Part shown: one piece after another, positions 14,982-23,439 of the stretch | How the letters are laid out: each line of letters begins with the position of its first letter | Position numbering within the stretch: position 1 is the first letter of the stretch | NCBI GenBank assembly: GCA_965247915.1 | Contig: OZ252048.1 | Location: 1,178,001-1,242,000, forward strand | DNA length: 64,000 nt | Source: JAKZRT01 sp965247915 | GTDB lineage: Bacteria > Pseudomonadota > Alphaproteobacteria > Rhodobacterales > Rhodobacteraceae | Direction: 5' to 3' | The notes under the pieces: model-generated | The model's input: the letters and a program-made list of their open reading frames with translations, nothing else | What the model was told of the DNA's origin: nothing | The model's database searches: none | Position numbers and translations under genes: made by a program

Positions 14982-16558
14982 CCAGCGACCCGCGCCATAC
15001 CCCGGTCGTTGACCAGCGGCTGGACCTCGTCGCGCTGACCGGCGCGCTTGGCATCTTCGTGATGCTGCAACTTGTGGCGGCGGGGCTGGCGGGCTGGGTG
15101 TTCGAATACCCGCTTGACGACGTCTATATCCACCTGGCGATGGCGTCCGAGATCGCCCGCGGCGGTTACGGTGTAAATTTCGGCGAAGTTGCCTCGGCAG
15201 CCTCGTCCGGGCTTTATCCGCTTTTGCTGACCCCCTTCCCCGACAGCGAATTCCAGCGTTTTCTGCCGCTTTTCTGGAATGTCATCGGGCTCGCGCTGAC
15301 CGCGGTCCTCTGGGGCCGCGCGTTGATGTGGGCCGGGTATACGGGCGCACTTGGCCTGGGGCTGGCGTTCTTTGGCCCGCTTATGACTGGCGGCGTTTCC
15401 ACCGCCTATGTCGGCATGGAACATACGCTCCACGCCGCTGCCTCGGTTGCCCTGATCTTTGGGCTGGCGCGGGTTCTGGCCGAGGACCGCATGACCGGCA
15501 TGCTGATCCTAGGTCTGGCGCTTGGCCCGATCCTGCGGTTCGAAGGGCTGGCCCTGTCGGGCATGGCGGCGCTGAGCCTGGCCCTGACCGGTCGCATACG
15601 GTTGGCCGCAGCCTGCGCCGCGCTGGCTCTGGTGCCGGTCGCGGCCTTCGTGTGGTACCTGACCTCGCTCGGGCTCGACCCGCTGCCCAGCTCGGTTCAG
15701 GCAAAGCTGACGGCATCGGGCGAGGAAGACCTCTCGGCGCTGCAAAGGATCTCGGGCACGTTCCTGATTAACGTCGGCAAGCCCGGTGGCCTTGGGATAT
15801 TGGTGCTGGTGGTGGTGACGGCGGTGCTGCGTCTGGCGGCACCCGTGGTGCGCCAGACCCGGTGGACCTGGCTGTCGGCGACGCTGATCGCCGCCGGGCT
15901 TGCCCATCTGGCCTTTGGTCAGATCGGCTGGCTCGAGCGTTACGAGCATTACATTATCGCGGCGCTTGGTACCGGCGTTCTGATCCTGGCCCCGCAGGCC
16001 GCCCGGCCGCGTGTTCCGGCCAAAGCTCTGGCCGTGATCGCGGTGATCTTGGCCGGGGCTTTCTATGCCAGGGAAACCGCGACGTTCTATTTCTGGGGCA
16101 GCCGCGCGATCCACCTGCAACAGGGTCAGATGGCGGCCTTCGCGCAGGACCATCTGGACCGCAACGTTGCGGTTAACGATCTGGGTCGCGTGGTCTGGGG
16201 AAATCGCAATTATGTGCTCGACCTTTTTGGCCTGTCGAACGCTGAAGCGCGGCGGATCAGGCTATCGGACCCCGCACCGGGCTGGGGCGGGCCGCTGATA
16301 GTCGATCACGATATCGCGGTCATCATGATCTATGACAAGGCGATCATGGCCGGCAACAGCGTCGCGCCCGAATGGGTAAAGCTGGGCAAACTGGTGATGT
16401 TCAACGCCATCGGATATCTCGGTGCCGCCGAAGTCGATTTCTATGCCGCCGACGATGCCCATGTTGCCCACGCCACCCAGTCGCTGAAATCCTGGGTCGA
16501 AACCCTGCCAAAAGACGCCTGTTTTCTCTTCGAGGGGGTCACGAAATGCCCGCGCTAG
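14978..16558 (+). CDS. Polytopic membrane protein, GT-C glycosyltransferase-like
   Basis: A 526-residue protein with roughly 10-11 predicted membrane helices and a hydrophilic C-terminal domain of about 150 residues. The first extracytoplasmic loop carries LDDVYIHLAMASEIARGG, which resembles the acidic DDxxIHLxxA loop of GT-C transferases that use polyprenyl-linked sugars, and the Trp/Tyr-rich loop around GWLERYEHYIIAALG is compatible. That points to a lipid-linked sugar transferase, but I cannot name a substrate. It starts with GTG at 14978, overlapping the pccA stop, so it is co-translated. It ends in CTAG, where its TAG overlaps the stop of the convergent gene. Confidence 0.7.
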   Translation: MTSDPRHTPVVDQRLDLVALTGALGIFVMLQLVAAGLAGWVFEYPLDDVYIHLAMASEIARGGYGVNFGEVASAASSGLYPLLLTPFPDSEFQRFLPLFWNVIGLALTAVLWGRALMWAGYTGALGLGLAFFGPLMTGGVSTAYVGMEHTLHAAASVALIFGLARVLAEDRMTGMLILGLALGPILRFEGLALSGMAALSLALTGRIRLAAACAALALVPVAAFVWYLTSLGLDPLPSSVQAKLTASGEEDLSALQRISGTFLINVGKPGGLGILVLVVVTAVLRLAAPVVRQTRWTWLSATLIAAGLAHLAFGQIGWLERYEHYIIAALGTGVLILAPQAARPRVPAKALAVIAVILAGAFYARETATFYFWGSRAIHLQQGQMAAFAQDHLDRNVAVNDLGRVVWGNRNYVLDLFGLSNAEARRIRLSDPAPGWGGPLIVDHDIAVIMIYDKAIMAGNSVAPEWVKLGKLVMFNAIGYLGAAEVDFYAADDAHVAHATQSLKSWVETLPKDACFLFEGVTKCPR

Positions 16559-17001
16559 TCGGTCACTGCCCGTTCCTGGCTCAGCTCCTGTTTGCGCAGC
16601 GGCAGCTTGTCGATGGCGCGGCTGATCTCGCGCACGTCCCAGGGAAACGGCTTGCGCAGAACAACGCTGCCATCCTTGGCCAGAAGTGCGATCATGAAGC
16701 CGCGCGGGCGCAATTCACGGCGCAGTCCGCTCAGTGTACCGGGCTCGGTGTCCGCGATCACCACGACGTCACGATCAACCAGAGCCTGCACCTGATCGGC
16801 CAAAAGCGCCATCTGTTCGGCAAAGCGCGGGTCGGCGGGCGCATCGGCAAATACCACCAGCGGGCGGGCCAGCCACAGGTAGTCGGCAAGGACAACGTCG
16901 CGGCCATCGATCACTTCAAACGGCGGCGGGCTTTCCCCGTCCTGGGCCATCGCGAAAACGGGTGCCAGCAAGGCAACGATCAACAAAGCGGTACGGGGCA
17001 T
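16555..17001 (-). CDS. DUF4174 domain-containing exported protein
   Basis: A 148-residue protein with an N-terminal signal peptide (MPRTALLIVALLAPVFAMAQ, cleavage probably after AMA). The mature part matches the DUF4174 pattern: a thioredoxin-like fold without the active cysteines, VLADYLWLARPLVVFADAPA, QALVDRDVVVIADTEPG and MIALLAKDGSVVLRKPFPWD. The function of DUF4174 is unknown. I chose the ATG at 17001 because it gives a proper signal peptide; the frame continues upstream into the mcm leader. It is divergent from mcm (58-bp gap) and convergent with the membrane-protein gene, with overlapping stop codons. Confidence 0.85.
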   Translation of the reverse strand: MPRTALLIVALLAPVFAMAQDGESPPPFEVIDGRDVVLADYLWLARPLVVFADAPADPRFAEQMALLADQVQALVDRDVVVIADTEPGTLSGLRRELRPRGFMIALLAKDGSVVLRKPFPWDVREISRAIDKLPLRKQELSQERAVTD

Positions 17002-17059
17002 TATGGCTCCTCCACAGCGATATATAGGCGCTTTGCGCGCCAATTCGAAGGGTATGACG

Positions 17060-19192
17060 ATGGCTGAGACAAAGAAAACCTGGGAAGCGCTGGCGGCCCG
17101 CGAACTGCGCGGGCGGGCGCTTGGCGATCTTAGCTGGGCCACACCCGAGGGCATTGCCGTTAATCCGGTCTATACCAACGCCGACCTCGCCGGTCTCGCC
17201 CACCTCGGCGGCATGCCCGGGCTTGCCCCCTTCATCCGCGGCCCGCGCGCCACGATGTACCCGGGCCGTCCCTGGACCATTCGCCAATACGCGGGCTTTT
17301 CCACGGCCGAGGCCTCAAACGCCTTTTACCGCAAAGGGCTTGCGGCGGGCCAACAGGGCGTGTCGGTCGCCTTCGATTTAGCCACGCACCGGGGCTATGA
17401 CAGCGATCACGACCGCGTGCCCGGCGACGTGGGCAAGGCCGGTGTCGCCATCGACAGCGTTGAGGACATGAAAATCCTATTTGACGGCATCCCCCTCGAT
17501 CAGGTCAGCGTCTCCATGACCATGAACGGCGCGGTGATCCCGGTGCTGGCCGCCTTCATCGTCGCGGGCGAAGAACAGGGCGTCAACCGGGCCGCACTTT
17601 CGGGCACTATCCAGAACGACATTCTGAAAGAATTCATGGTGCGCAACACCTATATCTATCCGCCCGAGCCTTCGATGCGGATCGTCGCCGACATCATCGA
17701 ATTCACCGCTGCCGAAATGCCCAAGTTCAACTCGATCTCGATTTCGGGCTATCATATGCAGGAAGCGGGCGCGAACCTGGTGCAGGAACTGGGCTTTACC
17801 CTTGCCGACGGGCGCGAATATGCGCGCGCCGCCGTAGCGCGCGGCATGGACGTGGACGCCTTCGCCGGGCGCCTGTCGTTTTTCTTCGCCATCGGCATGA
17901 ATTTCTTCATGGAGGCCGCCAAGCTGCGCGCGGCAAGGTTCCTGTGGCACCAGATCATGACCGAGTTTTCACCGAAAAACCCCGGCTCGCTGATGCTGCG
18001 CACGCATTGTCAGACCAGTGGGGTCAGCCTTCAGGAAGCGGACCCCTACAACAACATCGTTCGCACCGCTTTCGAGGCGATGAGCGCGGTTCTGGGCGGC
18101 ACGCAATCGCTGCACACCAACAGCTTTGACGAGGCGATTGCCCTGCCGACCGAATTCTCGGCCCGGATCGCGCGCAACACCCAGTTGATTCTGCAGAACG
18201 AGACCGGAGTGACTAACGTGGTCGATCCGCTGGCAGGGTCGTATTATGTCGAGAAACTAACCGCAGATCTGATCGACGCGGCCTGGAAGCTGATCGAAGA
18301 GGTCGAAGAGATGGGCGGCATGACCAAGGCGGTGGCCAGCGGCATGCCCAAACTCAGGATCGAAGAGGCCGCAGCCCGGCGGCAGGCGGCCATCGACCGG
18401 GGCGAAGAGGTGATCGTCGGCGTGAACAAATTCCGCCCGGAAAAAGAAGACGCGATCGACATCCGCGATGTCGACAACCATGCGGTGCGCGACACCCAGA
18501 TTGCACGGCTTGAAGACATCCGCGCCACCCGCGACAGCAGCGCCTGCGACGCGGCGCTGGCCGCGCTGGAGACCGGCGCGCGCACGAGCATGGAAAATCT
18601 GTTGGCGCTGGCGGTCGAGGCCGCCCGCGCACGGGCCACGGTAGGAGAAATTTCGATGGCAATGGAAAAAGTATTTGGGCGGCACCGCGCCGAAGTGAAA
18701 ACCCTGGCCGGGGTCTATGGCGCGGCCTACGAAGGCGACGAAGGCTTTGCCGCGATCCAGCGCGATGTCGAACTGTTCGCCGAAAAAGAAGGCCGCCGCC
18801 CGCGTATGCTGGTCGTGAAAATGGGCCAGGACGGCCATGACCGGGGCGCCAAGGTGATCGCCACCGCCTTCGCCGATATCGGCTTTGACGTCGATGTCGG
18901 GCCTTTGTTCCAGACCCCCGAAGAGGCAGCGCAAGACGCCGTTGACAACGACGTGCATGTGGTCGGCATCTCGAGCCAGGCCGCGGGCCACAAAACCCTG
19001 GCCCCAAAACTGGTCGGGGCGCTCAAAGCCGCCGGGGCGGGCGAAGTGATTGTCATCTGCGGCGGGGTCATCCCGCAACAGGATTACGAGTTTCTTTATG
19101 AGAATGGGGTAAAGGCGATCTTTGGGCCTGGCACCAACATTCCTTCGGCTGCCGCGGACATCCTCAAACTGATCCGCGCCGCAGGGAGTTAG
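17060..19192 (+). CDS. mcm: Methylmalonyl-CoA mutase (single-chain, B12-dependent)
   Basis: A 710-residue adenosylcobalamin enzyme converting (R)-methylmalonyl-CoA to succinyl-CoA, the last step of propionyl-CoA assimilation. The N-terminal TIM-barrel has YPGRPWTIRQYAGFSTAEAS, AFDLATHRGYDSDH, SVSMTMNGAVIPVLA and MLRTHCQTSGVSLQEADPYN; the C-terminal cobalamin-binding domain has GQDGHDRGAKVIATAFADIG (the His ligand in DGHDRG), GISSQAAGHKTL and ICGGVIPQQDY. It is called bhbA in some alphaproteobacteria. I favour the ATG at 17060 (MAETKKTWEALAAR) because GAAGGG lies about 7 bases upstream; the ATG at 17054 is only 2 bases from it. It works with PccAB and an epimerase not seen here. Confidence 0.96.
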   Translation: MAETKKTWEALAARELRGRALGDLSWATPEGIAVNPVYTNADLAGLAHLGGMPGLAPFIRGPRATMYPGRPWTIRQYAGFSTAEASNAFYRKGLAAGQQGVSVAFDLATHRGYDSDHDRVPGDVGKAGVAIDSVEDMKILFDGIPLDQVSVSMTMNGAVIPVLAAFIVAGEEQGVNRAALSGTIQNDILKEFMVRNTYIYPPEPSMRIVADIIEFTAAEMPKFNSISISGYHMQEAGANLVQELGFTLADGREYARAAVARGMDVDAFAGRLSFFFAIGMNFFMEAAKLRAARFLWHQIMTEFSPKNPGSLMLRTHCQTSGVSLQEADPYNNIVRTAFEAMSAVLGGTQSLHTNSFDEAIALPTEFSARIARNTQLILQNETGVTNVVDPLAGSYYVEKLTADLIDAAWKLIEEVEEMGGMTKAVASGMPKLRIEEAAARRQAAIDRGEEVIVGVNKFRPEKEDAIDIRDVDNHAVRDTQIARLEDIRATRDSSACDAALAALETGARTSMENLLALAVEAARARATVGEISMAMEKVFGRHRAEVKTLAGVYGAAYEGDEGFAAIQRDVELFAEKEGRRPRMLVVKMGQDGHDRGAKVIATAFADIGFDVDVGPLFQTPEEAAQDAVDNDVHVVGISSQAAGHKTLAPKLVGALKAAGAGEVIVICGGVIPQQDYEFLYENGVKAIFGPGTNIPSAAADILKLIRAAGS

Positions 19193-19197
19193 AGCGA

Positions 19198-19247
19198 GAA
19201 GATTGTTCACGAACAATCTTCAGCCCAAAAATTCTTCGTGAATTTTC
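19198..19247 (+). terminator. Tandem hairpins ending mcm transcription
   Basis: GAAGATTGTTC-AC-GAACAATCTTC (19198-19221) is a perfect 11-bp palindromic stem starting 6 bases after the mcm stop. A second stem AAAATTC-TTCGT-GAATTTT (19228-19246) follows and runs into a TTTTCTT stretch. Together they look like a strong intrinsic terminator, perhaps working in both directions. Confidence 0.8.
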
Positions 19248-19266
19248 TTGGCGTCAGGCAAAGGAC

Positions 19267-19770
19267 GTGGCCAGTCACGACGGCGCCCGACATTCGCGAT
19301 TTTGGGAGTATTGCAAGGATGTGCCCGGCAAAAACATCATAAGACTCCCGCCGCGGCTGGATTATCCCGGGCCCGCAGGCGCGCGGCGGGCGGTGCGTCA
19401 CGAAAGGGTCGAACTCGCCGTCATTGAGGCCGCGCGCGGCGGGCTTATGCGGCGCGGCCTGCCCGTGCCCCCGGCCGATGTCTGCCTGATAACCAACGTC
19501 GCCGTCGATCATCTTGGTGATTATGGAATAACCGACGTACCGACGCTGACGGACGCCAAGTTTCTGGTCGCCAAGGCGGTGCGGCCCGGTGGCTATCTGG
19601 TGCTGAACGCCGGCGAATCCGAGCTGGTCGCCCGCGCCGACGGCTTTGCCGGGAATATCTTTTGGTACGGGCTGACCTTGGATGGTCCAGCCGGCGATGG
19701 CCCGAGCGCCTATGTCTCAGACGGCGTCCGGCACGTCTACATTACTGCTTTATCGATGAATCGAAATTAG
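19267..19770 (+). pseudogene. Fragment of a cyanophycin-synthetase-like Mur ligase
   Basis: The stretch from about 19350 encodes RLDYPGPAGARRAVRHERVE, LAVIEAARGGLMRRGL, LITNVAVDHLGDYGI and AKAVRPGGYLVLNAGESELV, which matches the central Mur-ligase domain of CphA-type cyanophycin synthetases (the segment after the P-loop). CphA proteins are about 870 residues and have an N-terminal ATP-grasp domain; here only about 140 residues remain, without the ATP-binding GxxGKTTT loop and without the C-terminal domain. The first 25 codons of the frame do not match. It is therefore a degraded remnant left between the mcm terminator and the Sel1 gene. The 235 bases after it hold no gene that I can support. 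Confidence 0.75.
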
Positions 19771-20005
19771 TAACACGCGCGAGGACGATCTATATATTGA
19801 CGAGCAGTCATTGCTTTCAACTCCCGATATATTCATCATAAGACTGTTGGCTTCTGGTCCGGCTATGTTGCAAATGGCAGGGCAGTTTGCCAATCGCGGT
19901 CTCTATAAATAGTTGGCCAGGATCATCATGCCGTTGAACCGTGGATCCCGCCTATTCCAGAAAATCAAATTTGTCGCACAAGTGCGGTCGGCAAGCAGTT
20001 CCACT

Positions 20006-20821
20006 TCATTCACACATTTTGTAGTTCGTTTCCACGCATCTGTGCGCGATCGACTGAGCTGTGGAAATTTCTGCCGGTGTCATCCGATCTGCAACCCTGT
20101 CGCGCCCTCCGGACCCAACTGCAGAGCCGCTGGCGACAGAAATGAAATACCACATATACGCCAGCGTGTTGCTTTGCGCGACGCCCAGGCCCACGGCGTA
20201 GATGTCACCGAGATAGACCTGAGCCGAAGAGTGACCCCGTTCGGCGGCCAATCGATACCAAAGCAGAGCTTCCGTATAATCTTGCCTGACACCGCGACCC
20301 GCGTCGTACATTGACCCGAGTGACGCTTGCGCCGAGGCATGACCTTGTGCTGCGGCCAGGCGATGCCATTGAAACGTCTCGGTGTCGGACTGCGCGACAC
20401 CCTCGCCGAACTTGTACATCAGGCCAAGATTGTGCTGCGCCGAGATATGGCCCTGCTCGGCGGCCAGTTGGTACCATTTGGCTGCTACGGCGTCATCCAG
20501 TGTTACCCCGCGACCCTCGTCGTACATGCCCGCAAGATTGAATTGCGCATCGGCGAAGCCTTGGTCCGCGGCTTTGCGATACCATGCCGCTGCTTCAATA
20601 TCGCTCCGCACGACACCAAGCCCGAACGCATACAAATACCCAAGCGAAGTCTGCGCTGATGCGTGGCCCTGTTCAGCCATAGGATGCCATTCTTGCACCG
20701 CCGTTACAAAGTCGCCGCTTTCAGCGGCGGTCATACCACGGTCAAAATTCTGCGCGACGGCACCGATCCAAGGCACTGAAGTAACTGCGAAAAAGACCGT
20801 GGCCAAAACGGTGCGTCTCAT
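20006..20821 (-). CDS. Exported Sel1-repeat protein
   Basis: A 271-residue secreted or periplasmic protein. A signal peptide (MRRTVLATVFFAVTSVPWIG, cleavage near AVA) is followed by six or so Sel1-like repeats of 36 residues with the pattern A.WY..AAEQGH..AQ..LG.MY..G.GV, for example WYRKAADQGFADAQFNLAGM and WHRLAAAQGHASAQASLGSM. Sel1 repeats form alpha-solenoids for protein-protein contacts; bacterial examples act in signalling, envelope stress or virulence. I chose the ATG at 20821; the upstream codons do not form part of a signal peptide. No partner is evident; the gene follows the dehydrogenase on the same strand with a 79-bp gap. Confidence 0.85.
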   Translation of the reverse strand: MRRTVLATVFFAVTSVPWIGAVAQNFDRGMTAAESGDFVTAVQEWHPMAEQGHASAQTSLGYLYAFGLGVVRSDIEAAAWYRKAADQGFADAQFNLAGMYDEGRGVTLDDAVAAKWYQLAAEQGHISAQHNLGLMYKFGEGVAQSDTETFQWHRLAAAQGHASAQASLGSMYDAGRGVRQDYTEALLWYRLAAERGHSSAQVYLGDIYAVGLGVAQSNTLAYMWYFISVASGSAVGSGGRDRVADRMTPAEISTAQSIAHRCVETNYKMCE

Positions 20822-20900
20822 GGTGCGCTTAAGTTTCCATGCCGATGGTGCGGTCGAAACTATCACGGCATTTGAAATTTTCTATGAGCATGATCGACGC

Positions 20901-21863
20901 TCAAAGCCGGTCTCTCGGTGTTTTCCCGGCGAAAAACATGTCCAGATTATCCAGCGCACGAAACCCCATCGCGTCGCGTGTTTGCCGGGTCGCGCTGCCA
21001 ATATGGGGCAACATGAAGATGTTGTCGTGACTTGAAAATTCCGGATTGCCGCCCGGGTCTTGCACAAAACAATCCAGTCCAGCTGCTGCGACTTTGCCAG
21101 AATCAAGTGCGGCCAAAAGCGCGTTTTCGTCAACCAATGCGCCCCGGGCGGTATTAACGAAAACCGCGCCGTCCGGCAAAAGCGCGAATCTCTCGCTGTT
21201 CATCATGCTCATTGTTTCAGGCGTAGCTGGACAATGGAGCGAAAGGAAGTCCGCGACGGCCAACAGGCTTTCGATGCTATCGTGATAGATCGCATTCAAT
21301 TCCAATTTAGCAGGCAACCGTTTTCGATTGAAATAATGTACCTCCATTTCGAATCCGCGTGCTCTTTTGGCGACCACCTGTCCAACCCGGCCCATGCCAA
21401 TGATGCCCAATTTCTGACCGCTGACCTGCTGGCCGACCATGAAAGACGGGCTCCAGAAATCCCAGTTCCCAGATCGCACAATTCTGTCGCCTTCAACAGC
21501 GCGCCGCGCCGCGCCAAGCATCAACAACATCGCGATCTCGGCGGTTGCATCTGACAGCACATCTGGGGTGTTGGTCACCACTATTCCACGTTTTCGCAGG
21601 GCGGTAAGATCGCAGTGGTCTACACCAACAGAATGGTTGGCGATGATCTTAACGCGCGAGTCCAGCCGACTTGCGACCTCAGCCGTAAACAACTCGGAAT
21701 GACAGGCCAGAATAGCATCCACAAGGGCGCTCATTTTGATAATGTCTTCGGATGTATGCACACCGTCGGCGTCATTGACGACAAGTTCATAGGATCGTGC
21801 GGCCCGCTCCAGAGTCGCTTCTGATAATTTCCGGGTGATCCAAACGACAGGCCGGATGGTCAT
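20901..21863 (-). CDS. D-isomer-specific 2-hydroxyacid dehydrogenase
   Basis: A 320-residue NAD(P)-dependent oxidoreductase of the glyoxylate/hydroxypyruvate reductase type, interconverting 2-oxo and D-2-hydroxy acids. The Rossmann motif is LGIIGMGRVGQVVAKRARGF; the catalytic Arg is in NTARGALVDE and the catalytic His in LPHIGSAT. The acidic catalytic position, usually in a DVFxxEP motif, reads DCFVQDP here, so the Glu is replaced by Asp, which is conservative but unusual. The start lies 4 bases after the stop of the small membrane protein gene, indicating co-translation in the TRAP/amidase operon. The substrate is probably related to the transported acid. Confidence 0.9.
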   Translation of the reverse strand: MTIRPVVWITRKLSEATLERAARSYELVVNDADGVHTSEDIIKMSALVDAILACHSELFTAEVASRLDSRVKIIANHSVGVDHCDLTALRKRGIVVTNTPDVLSDATAEIAMLLMLGAARRAVEGDRIVRSGNWDFWSPSFMVGQQVSGQKLGIIGMGRVGQVVAKRARGFEMEVHYFNRKRLPAKLELNAIYHDSIESLLAVADFLSLHCPATPETMSMMNSERFALLPDGAVFVNTARGALVDENALLAALDSGKVAAAGLDCFVQDPGGNPEFSSHDNIFMLPHIGSATRQTRDAMGFRALDNLDMFFAGKTPRDRL

Positions 21864-21867
21864 TCAC

Positions 21868-22065
21868 CTATTTCTTTCGCACACACTCATCCCAGTAATC
21901 ATAAATCGCCATCGCCAATACAAAAACTATGATCACCCAGAACGGCAATCCTCCCCAAAAACCGGCAAATCCAGTCGAAATACTGTGCGCAAGTCCCACA
22001 ATAAAAATGATCAGCATAGCTGTGGCAATGACACCGACAATAATTTTGACCATTCCGGAAATCAT
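21868..22065 (-). CDS. Small two-helix membrane protein
   Basis: A 65-residue protein with two hydrophobic segments (about residues 5-28 and 37-56) separated by a short loop, and a charged tail DYWDECVRKK. A strong ribosome site (AAGGAGG, 7 bases before the ATG) and position between the amidase (18-bp gap) and the dehydrogenase (4-bp gap) show that it is a real operon member. I do not recognise a family. A small accessory subunit for the transporter or a membrane adaptor for the downstream enzyme are guesses. Confidence 0.75.
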   Translation of the reverse strand: MISGMVKIIVGVIATAMLIIFIVGLAHSISTGFAGFWGGLPFWVIIVFVLAMAIYDYWDECVRKK

Positions 22066-22083
22066 GTATTGATCCTCCTTGGC

Positions 22084-23415
22084 TTAAGTTACACCAGTTT
22101 GCAGTTCGTTCAACAACCAACGTGCGGTTCTAAGCAGGCGATCATCTTCCTCGGCTGCGCCGATCAGCTGAACCCCCACCGGAAGATCATTTTCTCCAAC
22201 CAAAAGCGGCAGGTTGAGGGCTGGCAGACCGCACAGTGTCCAGTTCGTACAAAATACCGGATCACCAGTGCCGTGGTCAAAAATTGGTGCCTCGCCTGAG
22301 GCGCTTGGTGCTATGATCGCGTCATAATCCTTGAAGAACGCCTCAAAAAATTGAGCGGCGGACGCCATTATTTCGATTGCTTCGCCATACTGCACGTCGC
22401 TGATTTTGCGGCCACGTTCAATGGCGGATCGAAGCGTCTTGCTAAGCATGTCCCAATGCGCGGTGAATTCTTTTTCCAGATGTTGGCATAATTCGTATTC
22501 TTGGATCGTATTTTGTATCTCAACAAGGCCGATCATGTTTTGCGAAACCGGGGATCGCTCGACCCTTGCCCCCAGGGCATTCACGACTTCGTCCAATCCT
22601 GCCCTGGCATCTTCGGTCAACCGGTCATTGAACGGCAGATCGAACCATATCAATTCTGGCTCAACCGGAACGTCGGCCAGGCTGCCACTGAGCATTTTCG
22701 GCCGTGGTCTTGGATAACTCAGACTATCTGAGGGATCATAGCCGCCGATCACATCGCTCAGCAGCGCTATGTCTTGCAGCGTTCGGCCGAAAACCCCGGC
22801 CTGGTCCAGCGATTTTGAGGTCCGCATTATGCCGCGCCTCGAAATTACGCCGCGCGTGGGCTTGAAACCATAGGTTCCGCAAAAGGACGCAGGCCGGATA
22901 ACCGACCCGTTGGTCTGGGTTCCGATCGCCAGGGGCACTTGAAACGCCGCAACGGCGGCTGCGGAGCCACTAGACGAGCCGCCCGGAGAATAGTCCGGAT
23001 TATGAGGATTTCGGGTTTCGGCAGGATGCATGAAAGCAAATTCGGTGGTGGCGGTTTTGCCCAGTATCACCGCCCCGGCCTCGCGCAGGCGTTCGACCAG
23101 AGCCGCGTCGTGTTCGGGCCTGCGGCCAGAGAATACCTGCGTCCCGCGCTCGGTCGGGAAATCGCGCGTGTCGATGATATCCTTTATCCCGACGGGAACA
23201 CCGTGCAACGCGCCCACCGGCCGACCGGCGCGACGGATTTTGTCCATCTCTTCAGCCTGTGCCAGCGCGTGGTCGCGGTCCAGATGTTGCCACGCCTTTA
23301 GCTGGCCGTCGCTCTCGTCGATCCGCGTCAGACATGACTTGACCAGATCGACGGAGGTAAGCGAACCTTCTTTGATTTTCCGGGCCGCGTCACAGGCCGA
23401 CAGCGCATTAGGCAT
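22084..23415 (-). CDS. Amidase-signature hydrolase
   Basis: A 443-residue amidase of the GatA/AtzF superfamily, hydrolysing an amide to acid and ammonia in the cytoplasm. The Ser-cisSer-Lys triad is visible: Lys in GVPVGIKDIIDTRDFPTERG, and the glycine/serine-rich YSPGGSSSGSAAAVAAF and TQTNGSVIRPASFCGTYGFK hold the two serines. It is not GatA: it lacks gatB/gatC neighbours, the window already has gatA, and the C-terminal half is short. It lies 24 bases after dctM on the same strand, so the imported compound is probably its substrate or a product is exchanged with the dehydrogenase. The exact amide is unknown. Confidence 0.9.
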   Translation of the reverse strand: MPNALSACDAARKIKEGSLTSVDLVKSCLTRIDESDGQLKAWQHLDRDHALAQAEEMDKIRRAGRPVGALHGVPVGIKDIIDTRDFPTERGTQVFSGRRPEHDAALVERLREAGAVILGKTATTEFAFMHPAETRNPHNPDYSPGGSSSGSAAAVAAFQVPLAIGTQTNGSVIRPASFCGTYGFKPTRGVISRRGIMRTSKSLDQAGVFGRTLQDIALLSDVIGGYDPSDSLSYPRPRPKMLSGSLADVPVEPELIWFDLPFNDRLTEDARAGLDEVVNALGARVERSPVSQNMIGLVEIQNTIQEYELCQHLEKEFTAHWDMLSKTLRSAIERGRKISDVQYGEAIEIMASAAQFFEAFFKDYDAIIAPSASGEAPIFDHGTGDPVFCTNWTLCGLPALNLPLLVGENDLPVGVQLIGAAEEDDRLLRTARWLLNELQTGVT

Positions 23416-23439
23416 GTAATTGTCCGATCTGCAAAGGAA

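Noticed and set aside
19771..20005. Possible gene or regulatory island after the cyanophycin-synthetase fragment
   Set aside because: No open frame with coding character, no clear hairpin or promoter; only scattered AT-rich sequence.
22084..23415. A second gatA
   Set aside because: It has the amidase triad but lies in a TRAP operon without gatB/gatC, and the window already has gatC-gatA.
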